A stretch of DNA of 19,055 nt from Chloroflexota bacterium (GTDB lineage: Bacteria > Chloroflexota > Ktedonobacteria > Ktedonobacterales > Ktedonobacteraceae), in contig CADDYT010000128.1 in the NCBI GenBank assembly GCA_902810755.1, forward strand, positions 1 to 19,055. The letters are read 5' to 3'. Both the position numbers and the translations under genes were made by a program. The notes beneath the pieces were generated by a model. That model ran no database searches. It saw nothing but the letters and a program-made list of their open reading frames with translations, and was not told the origin of the DNA. Below, piece after piece: positions 14,997 to 19,055 of this stretch (position 1 is the first letter of the stretch; each line of letters starts with the position of its first letter).

Positions 14997-15037
14997 AGTA
15001 TAGCCTGTAACAAGGACAGAAACGATCCTCGTTTCTG
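14997..15037 (-). promoter_or_regulatory. Promoter with overlapping palindrome upstream of the second VOC gene
   Basis: On the minus strand TATACT (15002-14997) is a good -10 box. The -35 position (about 15025-15020) lies inside the palindrome CAGAAACG-atcct-CGTTTCTG (15017-15037). A dyad over the -35 suggests repressor control. The -35 itself (TCGTTT) is weak. Confidence 0.4.
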
Positions 15038-15092
15038 CGAATATTTTCGCCCGGGCGTATTATCCTGAGTGGAGCGAATGATCTATCAAACC

Positions 15093-15121
15093 TTGACAAT
15101 GCTCATAGCGCCTGCATACAC
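15093..15121 (+). promoter_or_regulatory. Candidate promoter for the MBL–PRT–FAD operon
   Basis: TTGACA at 15093-15098 is a consensus -35. The facing -10 is weaker: ATACAC at 17-nt spacing or TACACT at 19. The resulting leader is about 140 nt and holds no recognised element. Just upstream is CCTGAGTGGAGCGAATGATCT, related to the dispersed repeat core. Confidence 0.4.
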
Positions 15122-15263
15122 TGTCTACAGATGCGGTTGCTCACGCAATCCTTATTTTCGGCTTCGTTTTGTGCGCTTTCCTCAGCGGGGTGGAAGGGGC
15201 GGCCAGAAGCTGTTTCCTCTTCTACCGGCGTTGAGGGGAATGAAAGAGAAGAGGGGTTGAGCT

Positions 15264-16217
15264 ATGGCTGATTCTGGCCTGGAAAATCCGAACGCGCCCG
15301 TCTCCGCACCGGAACCCGCGACCGTTGTTCCCCTGGCAGACGGTGTCTACGCGCTCACAACCGGTGGCGATCCCAATACCGGTTTCATTGTGGGTGAGCG
15401 CGGCGTTCTTGTCATCGATGCACGGGCGACACCCACACTGGCTCGCGAGACTGTCGCTGCTATTCGCCAGGTGACCGATAAACCCATTCGCTATCTCGTG
15501 CTGACCCACTATCACGCCGTGCGCGTGCTGGGCGCGTCCGGCATCGGGGCCGAACATATTATCGCCCATCGCGGCACCCGCGACCTCATTCTTGAGCGCG
15601 GCCAGCAAGATTTTGAGTCGGAGGCGCGCCGCTTTCCCCGGCTCTTTCTGGACATCCAATCCGTCCCCGGCCTTACCTACCCCGATATCTGGTTCGAGGA
15701 CGCGCTGACTCTCGATCTGGGTGGGCGCGAAGTGCAGTTGCTCTGGCTCGGTCGCGCCCATACCGAAGGCGATACGGCGGTCTGGCTACCAGCAGAACGC
15801 ATCCTCTTTGCCGGAGACCTCGTGGAGGCCAGCGCCGCGCCTTACTGTGGCGATGCTTTCATTCAGGACTGGGTTGGCACGCTGCAAAACGTGCGCGGAC
15901 TGGGTGCGCGCAGTGTTGTCCCCGGTCGCGGCCCCGCCGTGCAGGGAGCGGATGTTGGCCGCGCCATCGATGAGACGCAGGCATATCTCACCATCCTGCG
16001 CGACACTGTACGTGAGGCTGTCCGTAACGAAGCCAGTATTGCCGAGGCGTATGCTGCAGCCGAACGCGCGCTCACCCCGCGTTTTGGCGAGTGGGCCATC
16101 TTCAAGCACTGCCTGCCCTTCAACGTGCAGCGCATGTACGACGAACTCAGCGGCACGCGCCCGCGCATCTGGACGGAGAGCCGCGACGCCGCCCTCTGGC
16201 AATCCCTCGTCTCCTGA
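15264..16217 (+). CDS. Metallo-beta-lactamase-fold hydrolase lacking second-site metal ligands
   Basis: A 317-residue MBL-fold protein with the usual alpha-beta/beta-alpha layout: GVYALTTGGDPNTGFIVGERGVLVIDA, then THYHAVR (81-87), GRAHTEGD (163-170), FAGD (182-185) and VVPGRG (218-223). The canonical HxHxDH is HYHAVR, so Asp86 and His87 are Val and Arg. The GHG histidine is Arg222. His82, His84, His166 and Asp185 remain. This leaves one metal site intact and removes the other. I recall proteobacterial proteins with the same HYHAVRVLGA motif, often near FAD monooxygenases, so it looks like a subfamily rather than decay. The reaction is unknown. AGAGGGG lies 9 nt before the ATG. Confidence 0.85.
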   Translation: MADSGLENPNAPVSAPEPATVVPLADGVYALTTGGDPNTGFIVGERGVLVIDARATPTLARETVAAIRQVTDKPIRYLVLTHYHAVRVLGASGIGAEHIIAHRGTRDLILERGQQDFESEARRFPRLFLDIQSVPGLTYPDIWFEDALTLDLGGREVQLLWLGRAHTEGDTAVWLPAERILFAGDLVEASAAPYCGDAFIQDWVGTLQNVRGLGARSVVPGRGPAVQGADVGRAIDETQAYLTILRDTVREAVRNEASIAEAYAAAERALTPRFGEWAIFKHCLPFNVQRMYDELSGTRPRIWTESRDAALWQSLVS

Positions 16218-16257
16218 TTTCATATAGCCTTAATATGCAGACATAAGGAGAGCGAGC

Positions 16258-16797
16258 ATGAAAAGCTACGATTACGCACAGCGGCAGGGAGTCAGGAACA
16301 TCTCATGGGAGGAGTTTGCGTGTCTTTCTGCCATGCTGGCGGAGCAACTGGAGCAAGCTGGCGTTGAAGTTATCGTCGGTATCGCACGCGCGGGGCTGAT
16401 TCCGGCTACTACCGTTGCCTGCAACCTGCGCCGCGAAATGTATCCTGTGCGCGTCACCCGCCGCATCAACGACGAGGTGCGTTACGCCTCTCCCGTCTGG
16501 AAAGTCCCCGTCTCGCCGGAGGTTGCGGGCAAGGTCGTTGCCGTCGTCGATGAGATAGCAGATACCGGAGAAACGCTCGCGCTGGTTGCCGAAAGCGCGC
16601 GGGCGCAGGGCGCGGCGCGAGTCGTGACGGCGACGCTCGTCAGTCATAGCTGGGCTAGCCCGCCGCCTGATTTCTGCGCGCTCGTCAGCGACGAACTGGT
16701 CATCTTTCCCTGGGATGAGCAAATCTATAGCGAAGGCCGCTGGCAGCCACACCCGGAAATTATCGCCGCGCTCAAAGCGCAGGGAAAAGAGACATGA
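16258..16797 (+). CDS. Phosphoribosyltransferase-domain protein (xanthine/hypoxanthine PRT-like)
   Basis: A 179-residue type I phosphoribosyltransferase fold. GIARAGLIPATTVA (41-54) is the pyrophosphate loop, and VVAVVDEIADTGETL (93-107) is the PRPP-binding motif with adjacent acidic residues. The later part (FPWDEQIYSEGRW) resembles the substrate hood of short xanthine-type enzymes. It could salvage a purine or be a non-catalytic regulator. AAGGAG lies 8-9 nt before the ATG, 40 nt after the MBL gene. The following FAD gene starts 15 nt downstream. Confidence 0.85.
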   Translation: MKSYDYAQRQGVRNISWEEFACLSAMLAEQLEQAGVEVIVGIARAGLIPATTVACNLRREMYPVRVTRRINDEVRYASPVWKVPVSPEVAGKVVAVVDEIADTGETLALVAESARAQGAARVVTATLVSHSWASPPPDFCALVSDELVIFPWDEQIYSEGRWQPHPEIIAALKAQGKET

Positions 16798-16812
16798 GAT
16801 CAGGTGAGCAGC

Positions 16813-18522
16813 ATGGCCGAATACACGTTGGAACAACTGAATCCCTGTTCAGCATGGCAAGACCCCATCATCATCGTGGGCGCCGGCCCTGTCGGCATGA
16901 GTGCGGCGCTGGGGCTGGCCCATTATGGTATTCCCTGCATTGTGTTTGATGATGGGGATGGCCCGGCGGTGGAAGGTTCGCGCGCCATCTTCATGGAGCG
17001 GCACGCGCTGGAAATTCTTGGTACGTGGAGCGTTGTGGGGCAGCAGATGGCGGAAAAGGGCATGACGCTTGTCGGCGGTCGCGTTTTCTTTCGTCGCATT
17101 GAACTCTACAAAACCTTCTCCACCCCCCCACAGCCGGAAGACCGCTACCCACGCTTCGTCAACATGCCCCAGAACCTGCTGGAACACCTGCAATACGACG
17201 CACTCAAAACGCTCGATTGCTGCCAGGTCTACTGGCGGCACAAAGTAACCGGCATCTCGCAGGATGAGCAGTGCGTGCGCGTCGAGGTCACGACTCCTGA
17301 TGGCGTGAAATACGTGGAAGCCCCTTACGTGCTGGCTGCTGATGGCCCGCGCAGCACCATGCGTCGCCTGCTCAACCTCAACTTCCCAGGGGAGTCGCGC
17401 GACCATCATTTCCTCATCCTCGACGTGCGCATGCAACTGGAAACGCCGCGCGAACGCTGGTTCTGGTTCGACCCGCCTTTCAATCCCGGTCGCACTGCCC
17501 TGCTGCACCCGCAGCCCGGCAGCATCTACCGCATCGACTACCAGCTTCCGCCCGGTGAAGACCTTGCTGCCGCGAAACAGCCGGAGTCGCTACGCCGCCG
17601 CATCGTCGCCACCGTTGGCGAACGTCCCTACGAGATCGTCTGGATGAGCATCTACTCCTATCAGCAACGCGCGCTCGAACGCTTCAAGCACGGGCGCGTC
17701 TTCTTCCTGGGAGACTCTGCCCACCTCATGTCCCCGTTCGGCGGGCGCGGTCTCAACAGCGGCATTCAGGATGCCTGGAACCTCGTCTGGAAACTGGCCC
17801 TCGTCCGCGCCGGTCTCGCGCCTGTAGCCTTGCTCGATACCTATCACGACGAGCGTCACGCCGCTGCCCTCGAAAACCTGCGTCTCACCGATGAGACCAT
17901 GCGCTTCCTCGTTCCCAATCCCGGCCCGGCGCGCTGGAAACGTGACGCCATCCTGCGCCTCAGCCTGCCCTTCAAGTTCATGCGCCGCTACGTCAACGCC
18001 GGTCACATGTCCAACCCCTTCACCTATCGTGGCTCTCCCATCATCGCCGAAGATCCTCTGCTGCGCCCCGGCAAGCGTCCCAGACTTTCGCCTGCTATCC
18101 AGCCGGTCTTCAAACGCTACAGCACCGGTCCCCTCGCCGGTTCCCTCGCCCCCGTCGTCATCCTGACCGACGCGCAAACCGGCTCCCCCGTTCACCTGCT
18201 CGACCTCTTCGGCCACAGCTTCGTCGTCCTCTACTTCTGTACTGATCCCGATACTGGCCTGAGTCTGCTTGACAAAATTCGCCCGAATCTGCCTGATCTC
18301 CCTATCTCCCTTTACCTCATCACCTCTCAACCGCCCACTATGCCCATACCGGACGGTCTCACCGTTCTACTCGACCAACAGGGCAAAGCTGCAACCGCCT
18401 ACAACCCCGGCCCGCGCACCCTCTACCTCATGCGCCCCGACCGCCACATCGCCGCCCGCCGCTTCGACAGCGACCTCTCCGACCTGTCCATGCTTTTACG
18501 TGGGGCTATTGGCGAGAAGTAA
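16813..18522 (+). CDS. FAD-dependent aromatic-ring monooxygenase (PheA/TfdB/MhpA family)
   Basis: A 569-residue flavoprotein hydroxylase. IIIVGAGPVGMSAALGLA (19-36, GxGxxG) binds the FAD ADP moiety, LAADGPRSTMRRLL (about 173-186) is the DG motif, and FFLGDSAHLMSPFGGRGLN (about 296-314) is the GD motif contacting FAD and NAD(P)H. SGIQDAWNLVWKLALV follows. The C-terminal part (about 440-569) has the thioredoxin-like fold of phenol-hydroxylase types, without a CxxC. It probably hydroxylates a phenolic or other aromatic compound; the substrate is unknown. ATG 16813 is preferred (AGGTGA 6 nt upstream), although GTG 16804 is in frame. It ends the three-gene operon. Confidence 0.9.
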   Translation: MAEYTLEQLNPCSAWQDPIIIVGAGPVGMSAALGLAHYGIPCIVFDDGDGPAVEGSRAIFMERHALEILGTWSVVGQQMAEKGMTLVGGRVFFRRIELYKTFSTPPQPEDRYPRFVNMPQNLLEHLQYDALKTLDCCQVYWRHKVTGISQDEQCVRVEVTTPDGVKYVEAPYVLAADGPRSTMRRLLNLNFPGESRDHHFLILDVRMQLETPRERWFWFDPPFNPGRTALLHPQPGSIYRIDYQLPPGEDLAAAKQPESLRRRIVATVGERPYEIVWMSIYSYQQRALERFKHGRVFFLGDSAHLMSPFGGRGLNSGIQDAWNLVWKLALVRAGLAPVALLDTYHDERHAAALENLRLTDETMRFLVPNPGPARWKRDAILRLSLPFKFMRRYVNAGHMSNPFTYRGSPIIAEDPLLRPGKRPRLSPAIQPVFKRYSTGPLAGSLAPVVILTDAQTGSPVHLLDLFGHSFVVLYFCTDPDTGLSLLDKIRPNLPDLPISLYLITSQPPTMPIPDGLTVLLDQQGKAATAYNPGPRTLYLMRPDRHIAARRFDSDLSDLSMLLRGAIGEK

Positions 18523-18523
18523 C

Positions 18524-18736
18524 GTGCAGGCAAAACATCAACTCTCCTGTCCATGTCATGCTGAGCGGAAAAGAGCCTTTAGCCCTGAGTGGAGCGAAGG
18601 GGAAGCATCTCTGGTGAGCCCTATCAACCGGGTAGCCTGAGATGCTTCGCGCGCACCGGGCATGACCGGCTGGCACTCTCGCCCTCGAAGGGCCTTCCAG
18701 GTGGGCGGCGCGCTCAGCATGACATGTTGCCTGCAC
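18524..18736. repeat. Composite palindromic repeat (MITE-like), 213 bp
   Basis: The right arm 18711-18736 is the reverse complement of GTGCAGGCAA (18524-18533) plus CATGTCATGCTGAGCG (18552-18567). The left arm is interrupted by 18 nt. Inside, positions 18554-18589 are identical to 7045-7080, and GAAGCATCTC (18602-18611) pairs with GAGATGCTTC (18639-18648). It begins one base after the FAD monooxygenase stop codon. The short frames that cross it look like chance openings. Confidence 0.7.
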
Positions 18737-18760
18737 AGACAAATTGTGCCGAAATGGCTA

Positions 18761-18789
18761 TTGACAATTCGCAAGGCACTCGCTATACT
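18761..18789 (+). promoter_or_regulatory. Consensus sigma70 promoter of tRNA-His
   Basis: TTGACA (18761-18766), 17 nt, then TATACT (18784-18789). Transcription would begin near 18796, about 14 nt before the tRNA. This is the best promoter in the window. Confidence 0.85.
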
Positions 18790-18810
18790 GGTGTTGCAAC
18801 GAACGTTGTG

Positions 18811-18883
18811 GTGACCGTAGCTCAATCGGCAGAGCTCTGGATTGTGGCTCCAGCGGTTGTGGGTTCAAGCCCCATCGGTCACC
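18811..18883 (+). tRNA. tRNA-His (anticodon GTG)
   Basis: Acceptor GTGACCG (18811-18817) pairs with CGGTCAC (18876-18882). The D-arm is GCTC..GAGC. The anticodon stem CTGGA/TCCAG encloses loop TTGTGGC with GTG at 18844-18846. The T-arm contains GTTCAAGC. G at 18810 opposite C at 18883 gives the extra G-1:C73 pair typical of tRNA-His. The 3' CCA is not encoded (CCC follows) and must be added by nucleotidyltransferase. Confidence 0.96.
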
Positions 18884-18894
18884 CCCGGATAACA

Positions 18895-18940
18895 GAGGCG
18901 CGATCTTACGCTCATATCGTAAGATCGCGCCTCCTTATAT
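18895..18940 (+). terminator. Strong intrinsic terminator of tRNA-His
   Basis: GAGGCGCGATCTTACG (18895-18910) pairs perfectly with 18918-18933 across loop CTCATAT and is followed by CTTATATT. The 16-bp stem sits 12 nt after the tRNA. Confidence 0.85.
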
Positions 18941-18991
18941 TGCTCAGGTATGTCCCTCACAGTGGAATAGCCTCTTTCAAGACACGCTCTC

Positions 18992-19018
18992 TAACGCGAT
19001 GTTGGTCAGGATTGAGCG
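18992..19018 (+). repeat. Right copy of the 27-nt end motif
   Basis: It matches 132-158 at 24 of 27 bases in the same orientation. Read on the minus strand it encodes RSILTNIAL and then a stop after five more codons; upstream codons give TPMGSPLPSPR. The following bases to the window edge (GGCGAGGGCAGGGGCGACCCC) are GC-rich and repeat-like. Confidence 0.6.
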
Positions 19019-19055
19019 ACGTGGCGAGGGCAGGGGCGACCCCATAGGCGTTAAC

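Noticed and set aside
15069..15260. 63-codon frame upstream of the MBL gene
   Set aside because: No ribosome site, no similarity, and it overlaps the candidate promoter; better explained as leader sequence.
18811..18883. tRNA-His as an integration (att) site
   Set aside because: No integrase gene and no duplicated tRNA 3' end are visible in the window.
18589..19047. 152-codon frame across the right end
   Set aside because: It crosses the palindromic repeat, the tRNA-His gene and its terminator, so it is not a protein gene.
1..19055. CRISPR array, toxin–antitoxin pair or defence island
   Set aside because: No regularly spaced repeats, Cas-like proteins, or recognisable toxin or defence domains were found. 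The tandem small genes are paralogues of each other, not a toxin–antitoxin pair.

Overview
The window is about 19 kb of moderately GC-rich bacterial DNA. It carries ordinary metabolic genes, two secreted lipoproteins, decayed mobile DNA and many dispersed palindromes. A Ser/Thr-kinase–WD40 pseudogene, many small orphan operons on both strands, an IS630-type remnant and 'CATGCTGAGC..' repeats suggest a soil-type Chloroflexota such as Ktedonobacteria. This lineage call is an inference from gene content; no marker gene proves it.

Layout. 1-360: a piece of a transposase-like reading frame, a motif that recurs at the far right end, and a 30-bp perfect inverted repeat. 371-3382 (minus): pgmB and a GH65 glycoside phosphorylase, a disaccharide phosphorolysis unit with an operator-like palindrome between the genes. 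3590-4798: a VOC dioxygenase-like gene and a SpoT/Mesh1-type HD hydrolase, divergent from two extended -10 elements. 4774-6072 (minus): a GT2 glycosyltransferase fused to a degenerate GGDEF-like domain; its end overlaps the HD gene tail-to-tail. 6266-7003: a two-helix membrane protein, followed by a 30-bp perfect hairpin. 7156-7678 (minus): two tandem 79-residue paralogues of unknown function. 7873-10124: an alpha/beta hydrolase divergent from a DUF1684 gene plus methyltransferase gene. 10192-10665: a transposase remnant lacking its catalytic domain. 10987-13100: two lipoproteins, one a seven-repeat propeller and one with two CHRD-like domains. 13157-13662: the kinase–WD40 pseudogene. 13676-14953 (minus): a CysE-type serine acetyltransferase and a second VOC gene. 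15264-18522: an MBL-fold protein, a phosphoribosyltransferase and an FAD monooxygenase in one operon. 18524-18736: a composite palindromic repeat. 18761-18940: tRNA-His with its own consensus promoter and strong terminator. The window ends in the repeat motif also seen near its start.

Most genes are independent units. The clear partnerships are GH65 with PgmB (phosphorolysis to beta-glucose 1-phosphate, then glucose 6-phosphate), the DUF1684–methyltransferase pair, the two lipoproteins, and the MBL–PRT–FAD operon. I do not see a CRISPR array, a prophage, a toxin–antitoxin pair or a recognisable defence island. The most unusual points are the MBL protein that has lost its second metal site, the GT2–GGDEF-like fusion, the collapsed kinase–WD40 gene and the tandem small paralogues.
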